From Halarcobacter bivalviorum (GTDB lineage Bacteria; Campylobacterota; Campylobacteria; Campylobacterales; Arcobacteraceae), in assembly GCF_003346815.1 (NCBI RefSeq), contig NZ_CP031217.1, positions 806,001 to 870,000 of the forward strand: DNA of 64,000 bases. The letters run 5' to 3'. Shown here one piece after another: positions 53,365-62,058 of this stretch (the first letter of the stretch is position 1; each line of letters starts with the position of its first letter). The translations under genes and the position numbers were made by a program. The notes beneath the pieces are model-generated. The model was not told the DNA's origin and searched no databases. It was given only the letters and a program-made list of their open reading frames with translations.

Positions 53365-54624
53365 TTGATAAATAAACTAAGACCAAGATCTGATTTTGCT
53401 AAAAATGTAATAACTTTAATGACAGGAACTACTATTGCACAAGCAATACCTATAGCTATTAGTCCTATTCTTACAAGAATATATGCACCTGAAGATTTTG
53501 GAGTATTCGCACTTTATATGGCAATAGCTTCAATTTTTGCAGTAATTGCTACAGGGCGATATGAAATGGCAATAATGCTTCCTCATGAAGAAGATGATGT
53601 GAAATCTATTGTTAAACTTATTATATTAATATTAATAACTATTACATTTTTTGTATTTCTATCTATTTTTATTTTTAATAATACAATTACAGCTTTTTTA
53701 GATAATCCAGAAATATCAACTTGGCTTTACTTCTTACCTATTTCTATTTTTTTAGTTGGACTATATCAAATTTATAACTATCTATTAATTAGAGAAAAAA
53801 ATTTTAAAAGACTATCAACAAATAAAGTAATTGTATCAACTACTAATAGTTCTACTCAACTTGTATATGGATTTACTATTTCTAATGGTTTTGGATTACT
53901 TATTGGAAATATAATTAGTTATATAGTTTCTATATATTTTATTGTCAAAAGTAAAACAGTAAATAAATATTTTAATTTTAAAGATAATTCTATTAATAAG
54001 GTAGCAAAAGAATATCAAAATTTTCCTAAATATGATGTTCCTTCTGTATTAGTAAATATTCTTTCAAATCAATTACCTCTTTTTGCCTTAGGTAAGTATT
54101 TTAGTTTAGGTACAGTTGGTTTTTATTCTTTAATGTATAAAGTTTTGATGATGCCAATAGGTCTTCTTTCAAATAGTATTTTAGATGTCTTTAAGCAGAG
54201 GGCAACAGAAGATTATAATAAATATGGAAATTGTGAAGATATCTTTATTAAAACTTTTAAGAGTTTATTTTTAATTGGAATTATTCCTTTTTCTATTTTG
54301 TTTTTTTTTGCGCCAGAAATTTTTTCTTTTGTATTTGGTGCAAACTGGAGAGTTGCAGGAGAATTTGCACAGATTATTATTCCTATGTTATATTTAAAAT
54401 TTATTATTAATCCTTTAAGTTATACTTTTTATATTGCAAAAAAACAAAAAAATGATTTAATTGGTCAAATATTACTTTTAATAATTGTAGTTATTTCTAT
54501 TTATATTGGATTACTTTATAAAGATGAAAAAATTTTAATAATGTTTTTTTCAATAGGATATTCAATTATTTATTTAGTTTATTTAATATATTCATATTTC
54601 TTATCAAAGGGTATACAAAAATGA
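53365..54624 (+). CDS. wzx: Wzx-type oligosaccharide flippase 1
   Basis: The 419-residue polysaccharide-transporter family protein has about twelve membrane segments. The N-terminus (FAKNVITLMTGTTIAQAIPI, then SPILTRIYAPEDFGVFAL) is the usual Wzx signature. It would flip undecaprenyl-linked repeat units to the periplasm. TTG start at 53365 directly after the wbpE stop, with AGGA upstream. A run of nine T at 54301-54309 lies inside it. The second flippase at 62051 is not closely alike. Confidence 0.87.
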   Translation: MINKLRPRSDFAKNVITLMTGTTIAQAIPIAISPILTRIYAPEDFGVFALYMAIASIFAVIATGRYEMAIMLPHEEDDVKSIVKLIILILITITFFVFLSIFIFNNTITAFLDNPEISTWLYFLPISIFLVGLYQIYNYLLIREKNFKRLSTNKVIVSTTNSSTQLVYGFTISNGFGLLIGNIISYIVSIYFIVKSKTVNKYFNFKDNSINKVAKEYQNFPKYDVPSVLVNILSNQLPLFALGKYFSLGTVGFYSLMYKVLMMPIGLLSNSILDVFKQRATEDYNKYGNCEDIFIKTFKSLFLIGIIPFSILFFFAPEIFSFVFGANWRVAGEFAQIIIPMLYLKFIINPLSYTFYIAKKQKNDLIGQILLLIIVVISIYIGLLYKDEKILIMFFSIGYSIIYLVYLIYSYFLSKGIQK

Positions 54625-55229
54625 TATCTAAACTTATTAAAAAATTTTTTTTTAAAGATTTATCAAAAAGAATGTTAGAAACATCTTATTCTCAAACACC
54701 AGTAAAGTTTAAAATGTGGTTTTATCAAAGAGTTTTAGGTTTTAATAAAGAAGCATATTGGCCTATGCATTTCACAAGTATTGTAACAGGTGTGAAGAAT
54801 ATTTATGCAGGAATAGATACTTCTCCTGGATATATGCCTGGCTGTTACATTCAAGGAATAGGTAAAATATATATTGGTGATTATTCTCAAATTTCTTCAA
54901 ATGTTGGAATAATAACAGCTAATCATAACATTTATGATACTAGAAAACATGAAGTAAAATCAGTAATAATTGGAAAATATTGTTGGGTAGGTATGAACTC
55001 AATGATATTGCCAGGTGTAGAATTAGGAGATTTTACTATTGTAGGAGCTGGAAGTGTTGTAACAAAATCATTTTCAGAAGGATATTGTATAATAGCTGGT
55101 AATCCAGCAAAAGTTATTAAAAAAATTGATAAAGAGAAGTGTAAACCTTTTAAGAATAATTATGAATATCACGGGTATCTTAATACTCATGAATTTAACG
55201 AATATAAAGATAAATATTTAAATGTATAA
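54621..55229 (+). CDS. Hexapeptide-repeat acyltransferase (CatB/WcaF-like) 1
   Basis: The 202-residue protein starts with about 60 residues before the left-handed beta-helix (GIGKIYIGDYSQISSN, VIIGKYCWVGMNSMI, IVGAGSVVTKSF, GNPAKVIKKI). ITANHNIYD holds the catalytic histidine of the xenobiotic/sugar O-acetyltransferase group. It probably acetylates a sugar of the repeat unit. Four-base overlap with the flippase. Confidence 0.83.
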   Translation: MISKLIKKFFFKDLSKRMLETSYSQTPVKFKMWFYQRVLGFNKEAYWPMHFTSIVTGVKNIYAGIDTSPGYMPGCYIQGIGKIYIGDYSQISSNVGIITANHNIYDTRKHEVKSVIIGKYCWVGMNSMILPGVELGDFTIVGAGSVVTKSFSEGYCIIAGNPAKVIKKIDKEKCKPFKNNYEYHGYLNTHEFNEYKDKYLNV

Positions 55230-55241
55230 AAGAGATAATGT

Positions 55242-56366
55242 ATGAAAAGTAAAAGAGAATGTTCTAAGTGTGTGTTAGATACTACGGTTGAAGATATAAC
55301 CTTTGATGAAAATGGAGTGTGTAATTATTGTAGAGAATATGATAGTGTTGTAAAGACTATTCCTCATGGAGAAAAAGCAAAAGAAGTATTAAATCAAACT
55401 GTAAAACAGATCAAACAAGATGGTAAAGGTAAAAAGTATGATTGTATTTTAGGTTTAAGTGGAGGTGTGGATAGTACATATCTTGCATATCTTGTTGTTG
55501 AACTTGGACTAAGACCTTTGGTTGTACATATAGATACAGGATGGAATTCTGAAATAGCTGTTCAAAATATTGAAAATGTTGTGAATAAATTAAATTTAGA
55601 TTTACATACACATGTTATTGATTGGGAAGAAATGAAAGACTTACAACTTGCATTTTTTAAAGCCTCTATTCCAGATTGTGATATTCCTCAAGACCATGTT
55701 TTTCCTGCATTACTAAACAAAATTGCAAAACAAAATAAAATAAAACATATTATAAGTGGACATAATATTGTTACAGAGTATATACTTCCTAGAAATTGGT
55801 CTTATGATAGCAATGATTTGACACATATACTAGATATACATAAAAAGTTTGGAAAAATGCCTTTAAAAAAATATCCGAGGTATTCACTATTTGATAGAAT
55901 ATTTATTTATCGTTGGATTTTTCCTATTAAATCTCATAGAATTTTGAATTATGTCTATTATAATAAAGAAGAAGTAAAAAAGTTTATTCAAGAAAAACTA
56001 GGTTGGAGAGATTATGGAGGTAAACATTTTGAATCTAGGTTTACAAAATTCTTTCAAGCATATTATTTACCAACAAAATTTGGTTTTGATAAACGAAAAG
56101 CTCATTTATCTAATCTTATAGTTTCAAATCAAATAACTAGAAATGAAGCTTTAATGGAACTTAAAAATGATTTATATGATTTGAATGAACTAGAAAATGA
56201 TAAAGAATACATATGTAAAAAACTAGATATAACACTTGAAAAGTGGAATGAAATAATGAACTTACCATTAAAAGAGCATCGAGACTATAAAAGTGATTAT
56301 AATAAATTGTGGTATGTTTACTATAGATATCTTGTCGAAGTTATTAAAAGAATTATAAAAAGATGA
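55242..56366 (+). CDS. wbpG: N-acetyl sugar amidotransferase, WbpG family
   Basis: The 374-residue protein has zinc-like cysteines C7, C10, C27, C30 (CSKC, CNYC), then the ATP-pyrophosphatase P-loop LSGGVDSTY (73-78) and HIISGHNIVTEY. WbpG/PseA enzymes convert a sugar acid or acetamido group to an amide or amidine using ammonia. In the best known case (P. aeruginosa) ammonia comes from a HisH2/HisF2 pair. No such pair is seen here, but a related protein with a fused glutaminase is encoded at 59488. Overlaps the next GT by four bases. Confidence 0.85.
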   Translation: MKSKRECSKCVLDTTVEDITFDENGVCNYCREYDSVVKTIPHGEKAKEVLNQTVKQIKQDGKGKKYDCILGLSGGVDSTYLAYLVVELGLRPLVVHIDTGWNSEIAVQNIENVVNKLNLDLHTHVIDWEEMKDLQLAFFKASIPDCDIPQDHVFPALLNKIAKQNKIKHIISGHNIVTEYILPRNWSYDSNDLTHILDIHKKFGKMPLKKYPRYSLFDRIFIYRWIFPIKSHRILNYVYYNKEEVKKFIQEKLGWRDYGGKHFESRFTKFFQAYYLPTKFGFDKRKAHLSNLIVSNQITRNEALMELKNDLYDLNELENDKEYICKKLDITLEKWNEIMNLPLKEHRDYKSDYNKLWYVYYRYLVEVIKRIIKR

Positions 56367-57505
56367 AAATTTTATTTATAGCTTATTATTTCGAACCTTT
56401 TTCAAGTGTTGGCGCTAAAAGAATTTCATATTGGGCAAAGCATTTAAAAAGAGTTGATAGTAATATATCAATATGTGATGTTATTACCACAATATCTCAA
56501 ACTGAAGAATTTGATACTATTGATAATGTATTTTATGTAAAAAATACAAATCAAGGATTATTAAGAAGAGTTATCCGATTTGATAAAGGTGCCTCTTGGC
56601 TGTATGATTTAAAAAAATTTGTAAAAAATAATATCAAACAAAATGAATATGATTTTGTAGTTTTGACTGGAGATCCATTTTTACATTTTTTTATAATAAA
56701 TGATTTTAAAAAATTAAGAATAAAAACGATCATTGACTTTCGTGATCCATTTGCAAATAATCCTAGAGGAATAGTAAAAGATACATTTGTTAAAAAAATT
56801 AAACATTTTATATTGAGAAATATAGAAGATTATTTTTTATCTAAAGCAGATTGTATTATTACAGTAAATCAATATTGTATCGAGTTATTTGAAAACTATA
56901 AAAAATATCTGCATAAAATAAAAATAATAGATAATGGTTATGATGAACAACTATTTAAGAGTATTGAGAAAAAAGAATATATTAAAAAATCAGAAGATAA
57001 TGTAATCAAATTTACATATGCTGGAAAACTTTATGCAGATAGAAATCCCAAAGTATTTTTTAAGTGTATAGAAAAATTTGATAATATTAAGTTTTATCAT
57101 ATTGGTGAAAAAAGTGAATATATTAAGGAAGAATCTAAACAAATAAGCTCTTTAGGATTTATGTCATATAAGCAAACATTAGAAACAATGGTAAGTTTTG
57201 ATGTTTGTACAATTTTTACTTCTGGACATTTATTTGAATCCACAACAAAAATATTTGATTATATAGCTTTAAATAAAATTATATTAATAATCACAGAAGG
57301 AGAAGTTAGAACAGGACAATTAAATAATATTACGAAAGAATATCCATTTGTTTTTTGGGCTAAAAATAATGAAAAAGAGATTGAGTATATTTTAAGAAAA
57401 ATCTTAAAAGATTGTTTATCCATGAGTCAATTAGAATTTGATAGTTATAATTATTCAAGAGAATATGGATTGAAAAAATTAATAGAAATATTAGACTATA
57501 ATTAG
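56363..57505 (+). CDS. Glycosyltransferase (GT4-like)
   Basis: The 380-residue GT-B protein starts ILFIAYYFEPFSSVGAKRIS, like WbuB/WbpH-type transferases. The middle has FVVLTGDPFLHFF and IIDFRDPFANN, the C-terminal domain FTYAGKLYADRNPKVFF and a weak EX7E-like region near STTKIFDYIALNKIIL. It is likely to act in repeat-unit assembly. Sugar unknown. It ends the wbp operon; a promoter follows. Confidence 0.82.
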   Translation: MKILFIAYYFEPFSSVGAKRISYWAKHLKRVDSNISICDVITTISQTEEFDTIDNVFYVKNTNQGLLRRVIRFDKGASWLYDLKKFVKNNIKQNEYDFVVLTGDPFLHFFIINDFKKLRIKTIIDFRDPFANNPRGIVKDTFVKKIKHFILRNIEDYFLSKADCIITVNQYCIELFENYKKYLHKIKIIDNGYDEQLFKSIEKKEYIKKSEDNVIKFTYAGKLYADRNPKVFFKCIEKFDNIKFYHIGEKSEYIKEESKQISSLGFMSYKQTLETMVSFDVCTIFTSGHLFESTTKIFDYIALNKIILIITEGEVRTGQLNNITKEYPFVFWAKNNEKEIEYILRKILKDCLSMSQLEFDSYNYSREYGLKKLIEILDYN

Positions 57506-57524
57506 AGTTTTGTTAAAAATTAAG

Positions 57525-57549
57525 TATAATTAATTAGATATCAATATCT
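57525..57549 (+). promoter_or_regulatory. Promoter with palindrome before the SDR epimerase gene
   Basis: TATAAT at 57525-57530 is followed six bases later by AGATAT-CA-ATATCT (57536-57549), a perfect 6-base-arm palindrome. This places it at about the transcription start, where a repressor or an mRNA 5' hairpin could act. The 63-base spacer holds nothing else. Confidence 0.4.
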
Positions 57550-57568
57550 ATTTTGAAAGGAAATATAT

Positions 57569-58543
57569 ATGAAATATAGCCTAAAGGGTAAATTTAAAAG
57601 AGCAATTGTAACAGGTGGTGCCGGATTTGTAGGTAGCAATTTAGTTCAGTCCTTATTAGAAGATGGATTGGTAGTTATTAGTATAGATGACTATAGTGCT
57701 GGAACAAATCTAAACCTTAAAGATCTAAAAGAAATATATGAGGAACAACTAATTGAAGCTAACTGTGATATTACAAATAAAAAGGACCTTGAAAAGTACT
57801 TCGATGGTGTAGATGTTGTATTTCATCAAGCATGTTCAAAAATGACTATTTGTTTAAAAGATCCACATAGAGATCTTGAAGTTAATGCTGCAGGAACATT
57901 TAACTTATTAGAATTAGCAAGAGATTATAAAGTTAAGAAGTTTGTACATGTATCAACAGGATCAGTATATGGAGTTGCTCAATATTTTCCAACAGATGAA
58001 AGTCATCCTTTAAATCCAACATCATATTATGGAGTGAGTAAACTAGCAGGTGAAAAATATGCAAGAGTTTTTAGTGACTTATATGATATGGATATTTCTA
58101 TTTTAAGATACTACCATGTATATGGGCCTAAACAAAACTCTGGACAATATGGAGGTGTCATAGCAATTTTTTGTGAGAAAGCATTGAAAAATGAAGATTT
58201 GACTATATATGGTGATGGAACACAAATCAGATCCTTTACATATGTTAAGGATGTTGTAAATATTAATAAAATTGTTGCAATTAAGGGTGGAAAAGGTGAA
58301 GCTTATAATTGTGCATCAGGCTTAAAAGTTTCTATACAGGATATGGCAGAAAAAACTATTTCACTTGCTAATGCTAATTCTAAAATTAAATATGAAGACT
58401 GGAAGACAGGTGATATCAAAGATTTTGAGGTAAGTCATCAAAAACTATTAAATATTGGTTTTGAATATGAATATTTAGATTTTGATATAGGACTTGAAGA
58501 AACATTTAAATGGTATAAAAAAATGGTAAATAAAAATGTATAG
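57569..58543 (+). CDS. NAD-dependent sugar epimerase/dehydratase
   Basis: The 324-residue extended SDR has IVTGGAGFVGSNLVQSLLED at the start, VFHQACSKMTICLKDP, STGSVYG and Y-x3-K in YYGVSKLAGEKYA, followed by RYYHVYGPKQN. It resembles UDP-glucose/UDP-GlcNAc 4-epimerases, but the QACSKMTICLKDP region in place of the usual LAAQ is distinctive. The specific sugar is uncertain. AAAGGAAA ribosome site. Overlaps the GT2 gene by eight bases. Confidence 0.82.
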   Translation: MKYSLKGKFKRAIVTGGAGFVGSNLVQSLLEDGLVVISIDDYSAGTNLNLKDLKEIYEEQLIEANCDITNKKDLEKYFDGVDVVFHQACSKMTICLKDPHRDLEVNAAGTFNLLELARDYKVKKFVHVSTGSVYGVAQYFPTDESHPLNPTSYYGVSKLAGEKYARVFSDLYDMDISILRYYHVYGPKQNSGQYGGVIAIFCEKALKNEDLTIYGDGTQIRSFTYVKDVVNINKIVAIKGGKGEAYNCASGLKVSIQDMAEKTISLANANSKIKYEDWKTGDIKDFEVSHQKLLNIGFEYEYLDFDIGLEETFKWYKKMVNKNV

Positions 58544-59486
58544 AGAAAATAAAATTGGAATTGTAATACCTGCATATAATGAAGAATTGCTGATTTTAGA
58601 AACATTAGATGGTATGCCAAATTATGTAGATAAAATGTATGTTATTGATGATTGTAGTAAAGATAAAACTCTAAAGTTATTAAAAGAAAGACAAAAAATA
58701 GATAATAGAATTATAATTATTCATCATGAAACTAATAAGGGACTTGGTCAGTCTTTAATAGATGGATATGTTAAAAGTAAAGAAGATGATATTGATATTA
58801 CAGCTGTGATGGCAGGTGATAATCAGATGCATCCAGATGATTTACCTGCATTATTAGACAAAATAATAGATGAAGACTATGATTATGTTAAAGGCAATAG
58901 ATTACTGCATCAAAATATAGAATCTATGCCAACCTATAGGTTTCTTGGAAATTCATTATTAACTATATTAACAAAATTTGCTACGGGATATTATTTTTCA
59001 ATGGATCCTCAATGTGGATATACAGCAATAAAAAATGATGTATTAAAGAATATACCTATCGAAAAAATGACTACTGGATATGGTTATAATGCTGATATTT
59101 TATGTATGTTAAACATTCAAAGGTATACAGTAGCAGATGTTGAAGTTAGACCTGTGTATGATAGAGAAAAAAGTAAAATAGTATTATGGAAATATATTCC
59201 AAAGACTAGTTGGATTTTAACTAAGTTATTTTTTAGAAGACTGTGGCAAAGATATACAGTACTTGATTTTCACCCGTTAGTTTTATTTTATTTAGTTGCT
59301 TTCTTTAATTTTATGTTTATATTGATACCCGGAACGATTAGATTGTTTTATATGTATTTTTCAACCGGAGAATTCCCATCTACAACGTTTAATATAACAG
59401 CTACAACATTTCTAATAACGATTCAATTGATATTATTTGCGATATGGATGGATATGGACTATAACAAAGATCCAAAAAGGAAATAA
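58536..59486 (+). CDS. Glycosyltransferase family 2 with C-terminal membrane segments
   Basis: The 316-residue DPM1-like GT2 has IGIVIPAYNEELLILETL at the start, VIDDCSKDKT and AVMAGDNQMHPDDLPALL. Two hydrophobic segments (about 245-270 and 285-308) are at the C-terminus. Such enzymes load a polyprenyl phosphate with a sugar, or act as polyisoprenyl-linked sugar transferases, and often pair with GT-C enzymes. The incomplete membrane protein at the end of the window might be such a partner (inference). Confidence 0.82.
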   Translation: MYRENKIGIVIPAYNEELLILETLDGMPNYVDKMYVIDDCSKDKTLKLLKERQKIDNRIIIIHHETNKGLGQSLIDGYVKSKEDDIDITAVMAGDNQMHPDDLPALLDKIIDEDYDYVKGNRLLHQNIESMPTYRFLGNSLLTILTKFATGYYFSMDPQCGYTAIKNDVLKNIPIEKMTTGYGYNADILCMLNIQRYTVADVEVRPVYDREKSKIVLWKYIPKTSWILTKLFFRRLWQRYTVLDFHPLVLFYLVAFFNFMFILIPGTIRLFYMYFSTGEFPSTTFNITATTFLITIQLILFAIWMDMDYNKDPKRK

Positions 59487-59487
59487 A

Positions 59488-61479
59488 ATGTGTGGAATAT
59501 TTGGATTTGCATCAAATGGAAAAAGTATAAAAAACTTGAATGTAGAGAGTACTATCAACAACCTGTACAAGCTATCTGAAACTAGAGGTAAAGAGGCTTC
59601 TGGACTTATAACTATAGATAGTAGTAGTATAAAATATATAAAAGATTCTATTTCTCCATCAAAACTAATAAAAAGAGATGACTATAAAAAAATTATTAAA
59701 AACTTACTGACCAAAAATAAAGAGGAGACTGTGGTAATAATAGGTCATTCAAGGTTAGTAACTAATGGAGAAGCAGAAAACAATGATAATAATCAACCTG
59801 TTGATATTGGTAACATAGTAGGAGTTCATAACGGAATAATAACGAATGAGTCTCAGCTATGGGAAGATAATAAAAATTTGATAAAAAATTTTGATATCGA
59901 TACAGAGGTATTTTTTAAAATTTTTGACCAATTTCTTATCAACAATGATTTAGTTGCATCTATCAGTAAGACATTTAAAAAAATTGAAGGTGTTGCCAAT
60001 ATAGCAGCTGTTTTTAAAAAACTTAACATATTATTATTGTCTACTAATAATGGATCTTTATTTTATGTCAAATCTAAAGACTCAAGTTCAATGATATTTG
60101 CTTCAGAAAAATTTATAATAGAACAGGTTATAGAAAAATCTAATTTAGAAGATAATTACGATATAAACTTTATAAAACATGTAGTACCTAATTCTTTAGC
60201 TATATTTAGTTTAAATGATTTAGAAGCATTAGAACTAGAATTTAATAATGTTGATGTTTTAAAAGATTTAAAGCCAAATATTGAACTAAAGAATAGAAAT
60301 GTTGAAAACCTTTCTTTAAATGAATTAAAAGTTTTGGAAAATGATGCTTTTGAAAAAATAGACTTTACTAAATATTACGAAGTTTATAAGTTAAATAAAG
60401 AAAAGATAGCTAAGTTAAGAAGATGTAGAAAATGTATTTTACCTGAAACAATGCCATTTATTCAATTTGATAATGATGGTGTGTGTAATTATTGTAAAAG
60501 TTACAAAAAACATGAGCCAAAAGGGATTGAAGAACTAAAAAAAATTCTTACTAAAACAAATAATGAATATGATTGTCTAGTAACACTAAGCGGTGGTAGG
60601 GACAGTTGTTACGGTTTACATTACATAAAAGAGAAACTTGGTTTAAATCCTGTTACATACACTTATGATTGGGGAATGGTTACTGATTTAGCTAGAAGAA
60701 ATCAAATGAGAATGTGTGGTAAACTTGGTGTTGAACATATTTTAGTGTCGGCTGATATAAAGAAAAAACGAGATAATATAAGAAAAAATGTATCTGCTTG
60801 GCTTAAGAATCCAGAGCTTGGGATGATTCCACTATTTATGGCTGGAGACAAACAGTACTTTTATTGGTCAAATAAAATAGCTGAACAAACTAAAGTGAAA
60901 AATATAATATTATGTGAAAATCTTCTAGAAACTACGAGGTTCAAAACAGGTTTTTGTGGTATCTCACCAACTCATGGTACAGCCAATACTTATACTCTTT
61001 CAATTAGTAAGAAATTTCAGATGTTATTTTACTATGGAATGAACTTTTTAAAAACACCAAGTTATATAAACAGTTCATTATTAGATACAGTGTCTGCATT
61101 TTCAAGTTACTATGTTATGGAACATAACTTTATCAATTTATTTGATTATATTGAATGGAATGAAAATATAATTAATGATATATTATTAAATAACTATAAT
61201 TGGGAAAAATCTCCAGATACAGATTCCACATGGAGAATTGGAGATGGTACAGCTGCATTTTATAACTATATATATTATACGATGGCAGGTTTAACAGAAA
61301 ATGACACATTTAGAAGTAATCAGATTAGAGAAGGTCAAATAACAAGAGATGAAGCAATAAAATTATCAGAAGAAGAAAATTTACCTCGTTTTGAATCAAT
61401 GAAATGGTATTTAGATACGATTAACTTAAGTTTTAATGATACACTTAATACCATTAACAATGCACCAAAATTGTATTAA
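59488..61479 (+). CDS. Fused class II glutaminase and WbpG-like sugar amidotransferase
   Basis: This is a 663-residue two-part protein. Residues 1-260 are a class II glutamine amidotransferase domain: Cys2 (MCGIFGFA) as nucleophile, GHSRLVTNG at 86-94 and HNGIITNE around 114. Residues 310-660 are a WbpG/PseA-like ATP-pyrophosphatase: C313, C316, C333, C336 (CRKC, CNYC), and TLSGGRDSCYG with SGGRDS (368-373) where the stand-alone paralogue has SGGVDS. The layout resembles asparagine synthetase: ammonia made in the first domain would feed amidation of a nucleotide-sugar acid in the second. The start is ATG 59488, because Cys2 must follow it; longer frames upstream are not used. Confidence 0.85.
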   Translation: MCGIFGFASNGKSIKNLNVESTINNLYKLSETRGKEASGLITIDSSSIKYIKDSISPSKLIKRDDYKKIIKNLLTKNKEETVVIIGHSRLVTNGEAENNDNNQPVDIGNIVGVHNGIITNESQLWEDNKNLIKNFDIDTEVFFKIFDQFLINNDLVASISKTFKKIEGVANIAAVFKKLNILLLSTNNGSLFYVKSKDSSSMIFASEKFIIEQVIEKSNLEDNYDINFIKHVVPNSLAIFSLNDLEALELEFNNVDVLKDLKPNIELKNRNVENLSLNELKVLENDAFEKIDFTKYYEVYKLNKEKIAKLRRCRKCILPETMPFIQFDNDGVCNYCKSYKKHEPKGIEELKKILTKTNNEYDCLVTLSGGRDSCYGLHYIKEKLGLNPVTYTYDWGMVTDLARRNQMRMCGKLGVEHILVSADIKKKRDNIRKNVSAWLKNPELGMIPLFMAGDKQYFYWSNKIAEQTKVKNIILCENLLETTRFKTGFCGISPTHGTANTYTLSISKKFQMLFYYGMNFLKTPSYINSSLLDTVSAFSSYYVMEHNFINLFDYIEWNENIINDILLNNYNWEKSPDTDSTWRIGDGTAAFYNYIYYTMAGLTENDTFRSNQIREGQITRDEAIKLSEEENLPRFESMKWYLDTINLSFNDTLNTINNAPKLY

Positions 61480-61488
61480 GTATTACAA

Positions 61489-62058
61489 ATGACGTTTAAA
61501 TCAAAAGAAGAGATGAATAATTTTAAGAATATGTTTTTACATGGTATATACTTAGGTTTATATGGATTTGTAAAGTATTTACCATTTCCTTTTTTTCATT
61601 ATTTTAGGTATTTTGTAATTAAAATATTCGCTCCTAATATTAGGTCTAAATCTATATCTGATGGAGTAACTATATATTTTCCATGGAATATTTCAATTGG
61701 TAAAAACTCGACTTTAAATCAAGGTGTCATTATTGATGGATTTGGTGGTGTTAAAATTGGTGAAGGTGTAAGAATAGCGTCAGGAAGTGTCATTAACACT
61801 GCAGACCATAATTTTGAAGATCCAAAAGAGTTTATATATAAGCAAGGGTATATTTGTGCAGGTGTAACAATTGAAGATGATGTTTGGATAGGTGCTAATG
61901 TTTGTATCAATAAGGGTGTAACTATAGGAAAAGGCTCAGTGGTAGGGGGAGGAAGTGTCGTAACAAAAAATATACCTCCTTATTCTATTGCTGTTGGAGT
62001 TCCTGCAAAGGTTGTAAAAAAAAGAAATACAAATAATGATAAGGAACTTGATGCATAA
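61489..62058 (+). CDS. Hexapeptide-repeat acyltransferase (WbbJ-like) 2
   Basis: The 189-residue protein has an N-terminal hydrophobic region (about 15-45) and a left-handed beta-helix with ISIGKNSTLNQGVIIDG, VKIGEGVRIASGSVINTADH (histidine at the active site), VWIGANVCINKGVTIGKGS and GVPAKVVKKR. Likely a sugar O- or N-acetyltransferase. It is distinct from the first one at 54621. It overlaps the second flippase by eight bases. Confidence 0.83.
   Translation: MTFKSKEEMNNFKNMFLHGIYLGLYGFVKYLPFPFFHYFRYFVIKIFAPNIRSKSISDGVTIYFPWNISIGKNSTLNQGVIIDGFGGVKIGEGVRIASGSVINTADHNFEDPKEFIYKQGYICAGVTIEDDVWIGANVCINKGVTIGKGSVVGGGSVVTKNIPPYSIAVGVPAKVVKKRNTNNDKELDA

Noticed and set aside
54301-54309. Run of nine T in flippase 1 as a phase-variable tract
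   Set aside because: Runs of A or T are everywhere in this AT-rich DNA. Campylobacterota phase variation normally uses long G/C runs, and I saw none of eight or more in the window.
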